Source: Archangium lipolyticum | GTDB lineage: Bacteria; Myxococcota; Myxococcia; Myxococcales; Myxococcaceae | Direction of reading: 5' to 3' | DNA: 64,000 nt | Assembly: GCF_024623785.1 (NCBI RefSeq) | Contig: NZ_JANKBZ010000021.1 | Coordinates: 124,001-188,000, forward strand | In this document: in pieces, positions 43,450 to 52,183 of the stretch | Layout of the letters: every line of letters starts with the position of its first letter | How positions within the stretch are numbered: the stretch's first letter is position 1 | Program-made: the position numbers and the translations under genes | The notes under the pieces: model-generated | What the model was told of the DNA's origin: nothing | The model's input: only the letters and a program-made list of their open reading frames with translations | Database searches by the model: none

Positions 43450-45213
43450 TTACCCCGAGTCCTCCCAGGGCGCGCCCAGCCAGGCCTGATAGGCGGCCTT
43501 CTGGGTGTCGGTGGGCTTGTCCACGCGCGAGAGCCAGGCCGCGTCCGCGGGCTTCTGGCCGAGCACCACCGGCACCTCCAGCAGCCTGTCCCGGCGGAAC
43601 ACGGTGATGAGCACCTTGTCTCCGGGGGGCTTTTCGTCGCAGCGGGACAGCAGCCCCGCGGCGTCCACCCGCCAGCCGTCGAGCGCCACCAGCTCGTCAT
43701 CCACGTACAGCCCCGCCTCCTGCGCGGGCGAGCCGTCCAGCACCGTGGCGAGGGTGGAGCTGCCCTTTGTGGTGACGCCCAGCCAGCCCTTCGGTTTGAC
43801 TTCTCCCCTGGGCCGCACCGGGACGCCGCCCTTGTCGCTGGAGGACTCGCGCGGGCGGAAGTTCACCTCCAGCCCCACGTGCGAGAAGACGGAGTAGTCC
43901 AGCTCCTCCGTGGAGCGCACCGCCCGATCGAAGAAGGCGCTCAGGTCCTTTCCCGCCAACTCCGAGGCCGCCGCCTCCACGCCGTCCTCGGGCACGCCGG
44001 ACTCGTCACCGTGGCGCTGCCAGAGCAGCCGTATCAGGTCGTCCAGGCCCCGCGCGTCGTTCGTGGCGCGGCGCAGCTCCAAATCCAGCAGCGCGGCCAC
44101 CACCTCGCCCTTGAGGTAGTAGGAGATGGCGCTGTTGGGCGAGTGCTCGTCCGGGCGGTAGTGCTTCACCCAGCTCACCAGCGACGCCTCGGCGAGCGTC
44201 TGCACCTTGCGGCCCGGTGTGGCGTGCAGCGCGGAGAGCGTCTCGCCCAGGCGCGTGAGGTAGCGGTTCGCCCCCATCAGCCCCGCGCGCAGCACGAAGA
44301 GGTTGTCGTAGTAGGACGTGGCCCCCTCGAAGGCCCAGAGCAGGGACGTGTAGTTCTCCTGCGAGTAGTCGAAGGGGACGAGCGCCTTCGGCTTCACCCG
44401 CTTGATGTTCCACAGGTGGAAGTACTCGTGCGCGGCGAGGGTGAGGAAGTCCTCCCAGCCCCGCGCGTTCTGCAGCCCCGCGCGCGGGAAGAGGAGCGCC
44501 GTGGACGCCTTGTGCTCCAGCCCTCCGCGGCCCTTGTCCGTCAGGTAGACGAGGAAGAGGTAGCGCCGCATGGGCAGGCCACCGAACATCTTCGCCTGCG
44601 CCTCGCAGATGCGCTGCAGGTCGAAGCACAGCCGGCCCGCGTCGGGCACCGTGTCGCCCCACACCACCACCTCGTGCGGCACGCCCGCGGCGGTGAAGGT
44701 GAGCGGCGTGTGCGGCCCCACCTCGAAGGGACTGTCCACCAGCTCGTCGTAGTCGGGGGCGACGAAGAGCTCGCCCCGGCGCTCCAGCGCGGCGAAGGCC
44801 TTCCACCCCTCGGGGGCCTCCACGGTGACCAGGTGCTCCAGGCCGCGCGTGGCCTCGGTGTAGAGGAAGAGGGTGGCACCGTTGAAGTAGCCGTGGCTGC
44901 CGTCCAGGTGGCTGGTGCGCACGGTGAGCTCGTTGGCGTAGACGCGGTAGCGCAGCGTCACCGCGACGCCCCCGGCCTGGACGCGCCAGGTGCGCTTGTC
45001 CACGCGCCGCACCGGGAGGGGCTCGCCGCCCGGACCCGTGGCGCTCACGTCCTGCACATGGCGAGCGAACTCGCGCACCAGGTAGCTGCCGGGCGTCCAT
45101 ACCGGCAGCAGGGCCTCGAGCGTGTCCGGGCCCGCGGGGAAGGTGGCCTCCACCTCGAAGAGGTGCGAGTGCGGGCGGCGCATCGAGACGCGATAGTGGA
45201 CCGCTTCCGGCAT
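43450..45213 (-). CDS. M61-family glycyl aminopeptidase-like metallopeptidase with PDZ domain
   Basis: A 587-residue protein. N-terminal beta domain (MPEAVHYRVSMRRP). The zinc-binding HEYFHLWN motif is at about 272, followed by the expected downstream Glu region FEGATSYYDN. The C-terminal 130 residues include a PDZ-like part (GWLGVTTKG, then AGLYVDDELVALDGW). It hydrolyses N-terminal Gly or Ala peptides in characterised relatives. No signal peptide, so cytoplasmic. The ATG at 45213 is preceded by GGAGG; the long in-frame extension upstream has no homology. Confidence 0.9.
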   Translation of the reverse strand: MPEAVHYRVSMRRPHSHLFEVEATFPAGPDTLEALLPVWTPGSYLVREFARHVQDVSATGPGGEPLPVRRVDKRTWRVQAGGVAVTLRYRVYANELTVRTSHLDGSHGYFNGATLFLYTEATRGLEHLVTVEAPEGWKAFAALERRGELFVAPDYDELVDSPFEVGPHTPLTFTAAGVPHEVVVWGDTVPDAGRLCFDLQRICEAQAKMFGGLPMRRYLFLVYLTDKGRGGLEHKASTALLFPRAGLQNARGWEDFLTLAAHEYFHLWNIKRVKPKALVPFDYSQENYTSLLWAFEGATSYYDNLFVLRAGLMGANRYLTRLGETLSALHATPGRKVQTLAEASLVSWVKHYRPDEHSPNSAISYYLKGEVVAALLDLELRRATNDARGLDDLIRLLWQRHGDESGVPEDGVEAAASELAGKDLSAFFDRAVRSTEELDYSVFSHVGLEVNFRPRESSSDKGGVPVRPRGEVKPKGWLGVTTKGSSTLATVLDGSPAQEAGLYVDDELVALDGWRVDAAGLLSRCDEKPPGDKVLITVFRRDRLLEVPVVLGQKPADAAWLSRVDKPTDTQKAAYQAWLGAPWEDSG

Positions 45214-45242
45214 TCCATGCCCTCCAATGGACGGGGTAGACG

Positions 45243-46649
45243 CTACTTCGAGCGCACGAGGATGGCCCCGAAGAATCCATCCGTGCCGTGCAGGTGGGGG
45301 GCGAGCCGCAGGAAGGGGCCCGGGCCCACCTTCGCGCCCAGCTCCGGCCCGAGCTCCTCGGCCACCGGCCTCACCGAGTAGTCCGGGTGCCTGGAGAGGA
45401 AGTCCTCCACCACGGCCTCGTTCTCCTCGCGCAGCACGCTGCACGTGCCGTAGATGAGCCGGCCACCCGGCTTCACCAGCTGGGAGAAGCGCTCCAGCAG
45501 CCGCTTCTGCCGCGCCACGTGGTCCTGAATCATCTCGGGCGTGAGGCGGTAGCGCGCGTCCGGCTTGCGGCGGAAGGTTCCGGTGCCACTGCACGGGGCA
45601 TCCACCAGCACCCGGTCCGCCTTGCCCTTGAGGGCGGCGAGGGCCTCGTCCACCTCGGCGCCCTCGGCGGGGATGACCTGGGTGCGCACGTTGTGCACAC
45701 CGGCCCGGCGCGCGCGCTTGCGCAGCTCGTCGATGCGGCCCTCGTCCACGTCCAGCGCGTGCAGGTCTCCCCGGTTCTTCATCTGTACGGCGAGCTGCAG
45801 CGTCTTGCCGCCCGCGCCCGCGCACGCGTCCACCACCCGAGTAGGCGGCGCGTCCACCAGCATGCCGAGCAGCTGGCTGCCCTCGTCCTGTAGCTCGAAC
45901 CAGCCCTCGCGGAAGGCCTCGAGCGTGAAGGCGTTGGCGCGCGTGTCGAGGATGAGGCCGAGCGGCGACAGCGGGGTGGGGGTGGCGAGCACGCCCTCCT
46001 GCTCCAGCTGCGCGCGGAGCTTCTCGCGGTCTCCCTTGAAGCCATTGGCGCGGGCGGTGAGGGGGGCGCGCTCGTTCATCGCCTCGGCGGCGCGCTCGGC
46101 GTCGGCGCCGAACACCTCACGGAAGCGCTCGGCGAGGAAGTCCGGCAGCGAGGCGGCGATGGGGAAGCGCTTCTCCCTCGGGAGGGACTCCAGCTTCCGG
46201 GCGGCCTCGGGCAGCGCGCTCAGAGCGCCGGCGTCCGAGCCCGTCAGCGCGGAGGTGCGCGCCACCGCGTCCACGGCCTCGCCGTGGAGGATGCGCGAGG
46301 CGGCCAGGCGCAACACGTCCTGGCGCGTCTTGTCCAGGCGGGAGAAGTCGCGGTGGGCGTGCTCGAGGAGGAAGTCCACCGTGCGCTGGCGGCGGAGCAG
46401 GGCGTACACCCGCTCGGCCACGGCGCGGCGCTCGTTGGAGTAGAGGTTGCGCTTGTGACGGAGGGTGAAGTCCAGGGCCCGGTCGGCCAGGCGGCCCTCG
46501 TGGCGGACGAAGCCGTAGGCCTCGAGGCACGCCTGGAGGACGAGGTCCTCGCGCACGGGGCGGTTGGGGCGTGGCGCCGCCTCGGAGGTGGGCGGCTCAT
46601 GGCGGCGGGGCTGGGACGCCCGGGCGGGCGGGCGGGGGTTCTTCTTCAT
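45243..46649 (-). CDS. rsmB: 16S rRNA m5C methyltransferase RsmB-like
   Basis: About 468 residues. N-terminal NusB-like RNA-binding helical part, then the RsmB/NOP2 methyltransferase domain: DACAGAGGKTLQLA (SAM site), VDAPCSGTGTFRRKPD with one catalytic Cys, and LIYGTCSVLREENE with the second. The N-terminal 35 residues are Pro/Arg-rich. The start is placed at the ATG of MKKNPRP because the upstream in-frame residues look non-coding. It is 29 bases upstream of the M61 gene on the same strand. Confidence 0.9.
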   Translation of the reverse strand: MKKNPRPPARASQPRRHEPPTSEAAPRPNRPVREDLVLQACLEAYGFVRHEGRLADRALDFTLRHKRNLYSNERRAVAERVYALLRRQRTVDFLLEHAHRDFSRLDKTRQDVLRLAASRILHGEAVDAVARTSALTGSDAGALSALPEAARKLESLPREKRFPIAASLPDFLAERFREVFGADAERAAEAMNERAPLTARANGFKGDREKLRAQLEQEGVLATPTPLSPLGLILDTRANAFTLEAFREGWFELQDEGSQLLGMLVDAPPTRVVDACAGAGGKTLQLAVQMKNRGDLHALDVDEGRIDELRKRARRAGVHNVRTQVIPAEGAEVDEALAALKGKADRVLVDAPCSGTGTFRRKPDARYRLTPEMIQDHVARQKRLLERFSQLVKPGGRLIYGTCSVLREENEAVVEDFLSRHPDYSVRPVAEELGPELGAKVGPGPFLRLAPHLHGTDGFFGAILVRSK

Positions 46650-46734
46650 TCGAGACTCCGGGGGCCCGGGAGACGGGCCTGCTCGTTCGGCAGTCAGGCG
46701 AATCGCATCCCGGGCGCTCAATGACAAGGGTGGA

Positions 46735-46761
46735 GGCGCCCCGGAGGGTTTCCAGGGCGCC
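46735..46761 (-). terminator. hairpin downstream of the metallophosphoesterase gene
   Basis: GGCGCCC (46735-46741) pairs with GGGCGCC (46755-46761) around a 13-base spacer, 25 bases beyond the stop of the leftward metallophosphoesterase gene and before rsmB. No U-run follows. Confidence 0.35.
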
Positions 46762-46786
46762 CGCGCCTTCTCCCCCGGACTCCCGG

Positions 46787-48238
46787 CTAGCGACGGCGAC
46801 GGCGCCGCAGGGCCCCGGCGAGCAGCACCGCGCCCGCGGGGAGGAGCACCATCGCCGGGCCCGCCGAGCACCCCGGCGGCAACTCGGGCTGGGCCTCTCC
46901 CAGGTTGTCCTCGTCGGAGGGCGTGCCCGGAGTGCCCGGCAGTCCGGTGCCGGTGCCATCGGTGGTGGAGCCCGGCTGGGGGGCCGGCGTCGGGTCGGTG
47001 GGCTGCTGGGGCTCGGAAGGAGCGGACGGCGTCGAGGTATCGGGAGTGCCGTCGGGCCGCTGCTCGAGGGGAGGGAGGTCTTTGGAGAGGGAGAAGCTGT
47101 CGAGCACCTTGCCCGAGGGCGTCAGCATCTGGGCGGTGAGGGTGCCTTCCTCCACCTTCACGTCGAGGTAGCCGTGGTCACTGTCGTTGCGCAGCACGGT
47201 CCAGGAGGGCTTGCCATTGTCGAAGCGGCGAAGGGACGCGCCGCCGCTGCCGACCACGAGGTAGGTGGGGCTCCGGGTGCTCGACGCGGCCACGTCATTG
47301 CCCCGCATGGGGTACATGCGCTCGTAGTGGTGGTCGTGCCCGGTGAGGACGAGGTCCACGCCGTACTTCTCGAAGAGGGGGGAGAACTCCCGGCGCATCA
47401 GGAGCTGCGAGCCGTGCTCACCGCTGCTCCAGGGCGGGTGGTGGAAGAAGACGATCTTCCAGGGCGCGGTGCTGGCGGCCAGGTCCTGCTCCACCCACTT
47501 CCGCTGCGCGGCGAGCGAGCAGCGATCCGAGGAGGCCAGGCCGATGGCGCAGTTGGAGTCCAGGGAGACGAAGTGGATGTGGCCCCAGTCGAAGGAGTAG
47601 TAGCGCTCGCCACCGGAGGGGCTGGTGGGCAGGTAGAGGTTGTCGAAGTAGGGCTGGGCCTGGTTGGTGACGTACTCGTGGTTGCCCGGGGTGGCGAAGA
47701 AGGGCACCTGGGAGAGCAGCGGCGCCATGGGGGCGAAGAGGTTGTTCTGGATCTCCGCCTCGGTGCCCTCGTTGTAGGCGTTGTCGCCGAGCATCACGAA
47801 GAGGTCGGGCTTGCGGCCAAGCATGGCGGTGGCCACGCTGCGCTGGTCGGCGTTGTTCATGCCGAAGTCGCCCACGGCGGTGAAGTGGACGTCGCGGGTG
47901 CCCGGGACGGGAGCGGTGGAGAAGCGCAGGGGGTTGGTGCGCGAGCCGCAGGCGTCCACGAGGTAGGTGTACTCGGTACCGGGCTGGAGACCGGTGAGGA
48001 CGACGGCGTGATTGCGGCCGCTGTCCGCCGACCGGGCGGTCTGGTCGGTGGAGCCGTTGGTGCCGTAGAGGACCGTGGGGGCGCACGGGGCATCCAGGCG
48101 GAAGGCCACGGTGGCGGTCTCGGGTCCCACCCGTTGCAAGTAGGGCTGGCGGGTGAGGGCCTCGGCGCAGGCGCTGCTCGCGGTCAACGTGAGCGCCGCG
48201 GTCACTGCTCCGAGCGCGAGGGAATACAGTCGGTGCAT
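46787..48238 (-). CDS. MYXO-CTERM-anchored purple-acid-phosphatase-like metallophosphoesterase
   Basis: A 483-residue exported protein. Signal peptide (LALGAVTAALTLTASSACA), a fibronectin-like N-terminal domain, then the calcineurin-like motifs GDFGMN, GDNAYNEG, GNHEY and GHDHHYER. A Pro/Thr-rich linker leads to the MYXO-CTERM tail: GCSAGP, helix, then LRRRRRR. It probably hydrolyses phosphate esters at the cell surface. The start ATG at 48238 has AGGAGG upstream. Confidence 0.9.
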   Translation of the reverse strand: MHRLYSLALGAVTAALTLTASSACAEALTRQPYLQRVGPETATVAFRLDAPCAPTVLYGTNGSTDQTARSADSGRNHAVVLTGLQPGTEYTYLVDACGSRTNPLRFSTAPVPGTRDVHFTAVGDFGMNNADQRSVATAMLGRKPDLFVMLGDNAYNEGTEAEIQNNLFAPMAPLLSQVPFFATPGNHEYVTNQAQPYFDNLYLPTSPSGGERYYSFDWGHIHFVSLDSNCAIGLASSDRCSLAAQRKWVEQDLAASTAPWKIVFFHHPPWSSGEHGSQLLMRREFSPLFEKYGVDLVLTGHDHHYERMYPMRGNDVAASSTRSPTYLVVGSGGASLRRFDNGKPSWTVLRNDSDHGYLDVKVEEGTLTAQMLTPSGKVLDSFSLSKDLPPLEQRPDGTPDTSTPSAPSEPQQPTDPTPAPQPGSTTDGTGTGLPGTPGTPSDEDNLGEAQPELPPGCSAGPAMVLLPAGAVLLAGALRRRRRR

Positions 48239-48356
48239 GATGCCTCCTGCCCGAACCATTCGGACCGGAGTGCAACCGTCCACCGTGTGACATCCATCCG
48301 TTTTCTTTCGGTCGCCTGTCTACCCCACGGCGTGCGGACGAGGGGTTGGCCGTGAG

Positions 48357-49253
48357 TCAGTCGAGGAAGCGTCGTTCCCAGCGGCGTACTTCCTCCGAGG
48401 CGCGAGGTTCTTGGAAGAGCCAGGGCTCCAGCACATGTGCGAGTTCCCGGTAGGCGGGCAGCACGTCACCGCGCGCGGCATCACCGGCCTCCGGTTTGGG
48501 GCCCAGGGTGATGACGGCTCGTTCGCCTTCCATTTCCTGCACGGTGGTGCCCGGTGAGTGCAGCCGTGAGCGCAGTCCTGCCGCGCCTCCCAGTTCCCGC
48601 AGGACAGGGTGACCCAGGAAGGTCAGCCAGGAGGCCCCCCGTACCCTGGTTCCGATCCTCAATGAGGAGAGGCTCGGGTCGGGAATGTCCATGCCCGGGT
48701 AGCGGGAGCTCAGCTCGAACACTTCCCGCTTCACGCCCACCAGGTCGGTCTCGCAATTGAGGGAGAGGCCGGTGTGTCCCGAGCAGAAGGGCAGGGGCGC
48801 CGCCAATTCCATCGCCAGCTCGCGCACGTGGCCCGGGCCGTGTTCCTCCAGGTATTCGGTGGGCAACCAGAAGCTCACCGCACACACCGCCCCCGGCTCG
48901 TCCGCGAAGACGGAGCCGCTCGGGGGCTTGCCACGGTAGACGAACCGGTAGCGGTTCTCCCTGCTCGATACATCCGCCAGCTGGATGTTGGCACTGCGGG
49001 GGTTCAACAACTCCTTTCGGAGCTCCGTCCAGTCCGCTGCACCGAGCTCCATCCATCCCGCGGCCTCGTGCGAGTATCGGCTGAGAACGTGGTGACCGCC
49101 CACTGCCTGGATGTACACCTCGAGAGAGCGCATCACCGCGGATGCCACCTCCGCATGGGGATGGCACATATAGAACGTGAAGCTCAGGCCATCGCGTATC
49201 AGCATGGCTCCGTTCTGCACGAGGATGCGGATTCTTGGTGGGTGCTTGCTCAT
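48357..49253 (-). CDS. DUF3396 immunity protein
   Basis: A 298-residue cytoplasmic protein. The pattern LSFTFYMCHPHAEVASAV, AGWMELGAADWTEL, SFWLPTEYLEEHGPGHVREL and LPFCSGHTGLSL is that of DUF3396, a family that includes the TsiV-type immunity proteins for type VI effectors. The start ATG overlaps the stop of the lipoprotein toxin gene (ATGA, 49250-49253), the usual effector-then-immunity order. Its role here is inferred: protection against the toxin encoded directly upstream. Confidence 0.78.
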   Translation of the reverse strand: MSKHPPRIRILVQNGAMLIRDGLSFTFYMCHPHAEVASAVMRSLEVYIQAVGGHHVLSRYSHEAAGWMELGAADWTELRKELLNPRSANIQLADVSSRENRYRFVYRGKPPSGSVFADEPGAVCAVSFWLPTEYLEEHGPGHVRELAMELAAPLPFCSGHTGLSLNCETDLVGVKREVFELSSRYPGMDIPDPSLSSLRIGTRVRGASWLTFLGHPVLRELGGAAGLRSRLHSPGTTVQEMEGERAVITLGPKPEAGDAARGDVLPAYRELAHVLEPWLFQEPRASEEVRRWERRFLD

Positions 49254-50098
49254 CGGATGACTCCCAATCTGGGGACGATCCGCACGGGCTCGGGTCCCAA
49301 TGCTTCCATGTACATATCTCTCTGGCTGGACCCTTCGTAGGGATGATTCTCGGGGTATCTGTCCCATTCGGGAGCCCGGTCGGTGTTCGCGCAGGGGAAC
49401 TTGAAGTCGTAGACGGCCTGGACGTTGACCGGATCTCCCGAGTGGATGACCACGTCTGGCTTCAGCGTTCCCTTCAATTCCCCGGCATTGCCGGAATCAA
49501 TCAGTGCTTGCTCTTCCTCGGCGCTGACCTGCTTCCACCTCTTGAGCCTGCCGTCGTAGCGGTAGCGTTGTTCCACGCTGAAACCGCCCGGGCGCAGCCT
49601 GCTCAGCTCCTCCTGTGCGCACTGGGATGCCACGTCGTGCATCTCCATCCCGAGCCGCACGGCCCACGTGACGCTCCTGCCTCGTGCGTCCACCGTCCAC
49701 TGCTTGCACTCGTCAGCATTGGGGGTGGGGCCCTCGAACGTTTTCGGGTAGCGCAGGAGGACCTCCGAGCGGGCCATGTTTGCGCAATCCACCAGGGCGT
49801 CTTCAATGGATTTCCTCACCAGGTCATCCAGTGCTCCCATCACCGCGGCGCTGGATGCCACCACGGTCCCCACTTCCCGGATGGGCTCGAAGGCTGCTTC
49901 CTTCCCTGTCAGGGCGATGCAATTGGCGGGGTTCTGCCGACATGCGGCTGACGCGGAGTTGTCGTAGCCGTAGCGGTCGCCCCGGGACGTCCCCGAGGTG
50001 GTGGTGCATGAGACCAGGCTCACGAGCGCCACCAGGGACAGCACCCAGCAACGCCACCGCACACGCTCCATTCGCGGTCCAATGAAGCATGTGAACAT
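49250..50098 (-). CDS. lipoprotein toxin candidate with PD-(D/E)xK-like C-terminal domain
   Basis: A 282-residue protein. The ATG at 50098 has GAGGAAGG six bases upstream; a shorter start at 50071 is possible. Lipobox LVSC (Cys about 31) follows a hydrophobic stretch. The central part has paired Cys (CRQNPANC, CANM, CKQW, CAQEE). Near the C-terminus LKPDVVIH then VYDFKFPC give a PD...DxK pattern typical of restriction-fold nuclease toxins, followed by SSQRDMYMEALG. Coupling to a DUF3396 gene supports a toxin role. Catalytic activity is not shown. Confidence 0.65.
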   Translation of the reverse strand: MFTCFIGPRMERVRWRCWVLSLVALVSLVSCTTTSGTSRGDRYGYDNSASAACRQNPANCIALTGKEAAFEPIREVGTVVASSAAVMGALDDLVRKSIEDALVDCANMARSEVLLRYPKTFEGPTPNADECKQWTVDARGRSVTWAVRLGMEMHDVASQCAQEELSRLRPGGFSVEQRYRYDGRLKRWKQVSAEEEQALIDSGNAGELKGTLKPDVVIHSGDPVNVQAVYDFKFPCANTDRAPEWDRYPENHPYEGSSQRDMYMEALGPEPVRIVPRLGVIR

Positions 50099-50149
50099 GT
50101 CGCACCTTCCTCTGTACGTGAAGGACGGCGCTCGTGACTCTCACTTGGA

Positions 50150-50182
50150 GACGTCTACGAGTGAAGTGGTCCGAATGTATAC
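50150..50182 (+). repeat. imperfect direct repeat, copy A, between divergent toxin modules
   Basis: GACGTCTACGAGTGA is followed by AGTGGTCCGAATGTATAC. Copy B, 55 bases downstream, begins with the same 15 bases and ends in a similar sequence. The pair lies within the 298-base gap (50099-50396) separating the two toxin genes, otherwise without recognised content. Confidence 0.6.
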
Positions 50183-50204
50183 GACAAGAAGTGTTTCTCT
50201 TGTG

Positions 50205-50238
50205 GACGTCTACGAGTGACTCGTGTCCGGATGTCTAC
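50205..50238 (+). repeat. imperfect direct repeat, copy B, between divergent toxin modules
   Basis: GACGTCTACGAGTGA followed by CTCGTGTCCGGATGTCTAC. The first 15 bases are identical to copy A and the remainder matches with several changes. The spacing of 55 bases, about five helical turns, suits a cooperative protein-binding site. Confidence 0.6.
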
Positions 50239-50396
50239 AGGCGCTTGACGCTCCGGGCTCTCTCCACTGTGTGAGTCCGCTTGGCGGAGTTCGAGGGCTC
50301 CCACCTGCCAAAACGGGATAGAACGCCATGTCCGCGAACGCGCTCGCCTGGCCGGTGACGCCTTCGCGTATTCTCTCGCTCCGAAGAGGCGACCTG

Positions 50397-51806
50397 ATGC
50401 CTGAGCACATCGTCCAGTTGAGTGCCTCGGGTGCGCGGCCGTACTCGCGCGTGGGCGCTCTGGCTCTGTCGCTGCTGATGTTGCTGAGTGCGTGCGCCTC
50501 GGGGGCACCTCCTGCTCGAGTGGTGACCGCGGACCGCGCTCCGCCGTTGACGGCGTGGGAGTCCCTGGAGACACGTGGCGGGGGAGAAGCGGTCTTCACC
50601 ACGCTGCCCACGGACTTCGAACCGGTGCGGGTGAGTGGCGCGGAGTTTCAGGGCGCGCTGGTGGCGCTGCTGCTCGACATACCGCTGCGGGTCGCCAGTT
50701 CCCGCCCGCCGCTGTACGTGGGCCAGAAGCTGGCGCTCGCCTCCGTGCCTCTCGTGGGGGAACAGTGGCGTTCGGAGCTGGCGCGAGCTTACGGACGCTT
50801 CTGCGAGCGGCGCGGCACTCCGGGCGATTGTCTGACGCTGTTCGATGACGGGCCCGGCCTGGAGGCCAAGGACAAGCGCGGCATCGCCCTGGCGCTGGCC
50901 GTGGGCCCGGCCCTGGATGCCCGCGATGCCGAGCTGCGGGCCATGCTCTCCTCCACGCAGTTGTGGACGACGGTGAGCATCACCCTCTCGGCCTATCTGG
51001 CGCTCTTGATTGCGCCCGAGCCGGTCTCCAAGGGCGTGGCCAGCGTGTTGACCCTGGTGATGTGGGGTTACCTCGGGTGGGAGTTCTTCGACCTGATACG
51101 GGCCTACGTACGGTTGTCGGAGGAGTCGGAACGGGCCACCACTTTCGAGGAGCTGCGCGAGGCGGGGGAGCGCTTCGGGAAGGTCATCGGGCCCAACAGC
51201 GTCCGCATCCTCGTCATGCTGGGCACGGCGGCGCTGGGCGACACGGCGGCGCTCGTGTCCAGGGGGCCGAAGTTGCCAGGCTTCGGACAGGCCGCGCGCG
51301 TGGTGGAGGCCCGCACCGGCATGCGCTTGATGGACGCGGCGGCCGGGACCGAGCGGGTCATCATGTCCATCCCCGAGGGCACCATCCGCGTCGTGCTCCC
51401 CGCCAATGCCTTTTCAATGTCCGCATTGAAGGGTGATGGTGGGCGCCCGGCGGGCAACGGAGGTGGAGGGCTCAAGCAGGGCAGGCTCCTTCCCAACGGC
51501 CATCGTGCCTTCGAGTCATTCAGAGACTTCAAGGACTTCATGGGCCCGGCTGGCAAGGACAAGCAGTGGCATCACATCGTCGAGCAGCACCAGGGCAATC
51601 TCCAGAGATTCGGCCCCGAGGCCCTGCACAATACGGAAAATGTCGTCTCGATAGACGCGACAACGCATACGAGAATATCGTCGTTGTATTCCTCGAAACC
51701 GACGGGTTGGAAGATGACAATCCGGCAGTGGTTGAGTCAGCAGTCCTATGAGGCGCAGCGGGAGTACGGTCTGTCTGTCCTGCGCGACTTGGGGGTCATT
51801 CCATGA
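50397..51806 (+). CDS. SitA-type polymorphic lipoprotein toxin with HNH-like C-terminal domain
   Basis: A 469-residue protein; the ATG at 50397 has AGAGG upstream. Lipobox LSAC (Cys about 33). The N-terminal 340 residues match what I recall of the SitA5-family myxobacterial lipoprotein toxins (VVTADRAPPLTAWESLETRG, later a hydrophobic hairpin LWTTVSITLSAYLALLI). The C-terminal domain contains QWHHIVEQH, HNTENV and DATTHTRISSLY, an HNH-like metal-nuclease pattern. SitA toxins are passed between kin by outer-membrane exchange. The C-terminal domain uses many rare AT-rich codons (ATA, AGA, AAT), unlike the rest, a sign of domain swapping. Coupled to its immunity gene by ATGA. Confidence 0.78.
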   Translation: MPEHIVQLSASGARPYSRVGALALSLLMLLSACASGAPPARVVTADRAPPLTAWESLETRGGGEAVFTTLPTDFEPVRVSGAEFQGALVALLLDIPLRVASSRPPLYVGQKLALASVPLVGEQWRSELARAYGRFCERRGTPGDCLTLFDDGPGLEAKDKRGIALALAVGPALDARDAELRAMLSSTQLWTTVSITLSAYLALLIAPEPVSKGVASVLTLVMWGYLGWEFFDLIRAYVRLSEESERATTFEELREAGERFGKVIGPNSVRILVMLGTAALGDTAALVSRGPKLPGFGQAARVVEARTGMRLMDAAAGTERVIMSIPEGTIRVVLPANAFSMSALKGDGGRPAGNGGGGLKQGRLLPNGHRAFESFRDFKDFMGPAGKDKQWHHIVEQHQGNLQRFGPEALHNTENVVSIDATTHTRISSLYSSKPTGWKMTIRQWLSQQSYEAQREYGLSVLRDLGVIP

Positions 51807-52168
51807 GTCACCATGAAGGGCCTGCTGGTGAACCCGTGAAGAGTTTGATCGATAGGTACATCGAACTCGCGAAACTCCATGGTGTGGCATTGAGCGAGTT
51901 CGATCACAAGAAGGCCAACCGGTTGCACTCTCGCATCATGAAGGTCCATCGTGAACTGCTGGCCCTGGGGCCCGATGCCCAGGGCGCGTTCTTTTGTCTA
52001 TTGGAGCATCCCGACATCTCGGTTCGCTGTTGGGCGGCATCGCAGTCGCTGGACTCGATTCCTGAACGTGCCGAACCTGTTCTCAGGCAGATTGCCGCGG
52101 AGGGGCCAGTGCCTCTGAATATCAACGCGAGCACAGTGTTGATGGGATGGCGCTCGAATCCTTCATGA
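51803..52168 (+). CDS. DUF2019 immunity protein for the SitA-type toxin
   Basis: A 121-residue cytoplasmic helical protein. The pattern LIDRYIELAKLHGVAL, NRLHSRIMKVHRELLALG and LLEHPDISVRCWAASQSLDSIPERAEPVLRQIA is the HEAT-like DUF2019 family, frequently an immunity partner of polymorphic toxins. The start overlaps the toxin stop (ATGA, 51803-51806). Codon use is AT-richer than in housekeeping neighbours, as for the toxin domain. Convergent with the following lipoprotein gene, 15 bases away. Confidence 0.75.
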   Translation: MSHHEGPAGEPVKSLIDRYIELAKLHGVALSEFDHKKANRLHSRIMKVHRELLALGPDAQGAFFCLLEHPDISVRCWAASQSLDSIPERAEPVLRQIAAEGPVPLNINASTVLMGWRSNPS

Positions 52169-52183
52169 CCTTCCTGCTCCGTC

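Noticed and set aside
42217-45381. Rightward open frame of about 1054 codons opposite the B-box membrane protein and M61 peptidase genes
   Set aside because: Its translation is dominated by Arg, Gly, His and Leu with no family motifs, while the leftward frames carry clear HEYFH and zinc-finger motifs. Long antisense frames are expected at this GC content.
50150-50238. CRISPR array
   Set aside because: Only two imperfect copies with a 22-base gap and no cas genes nearby.
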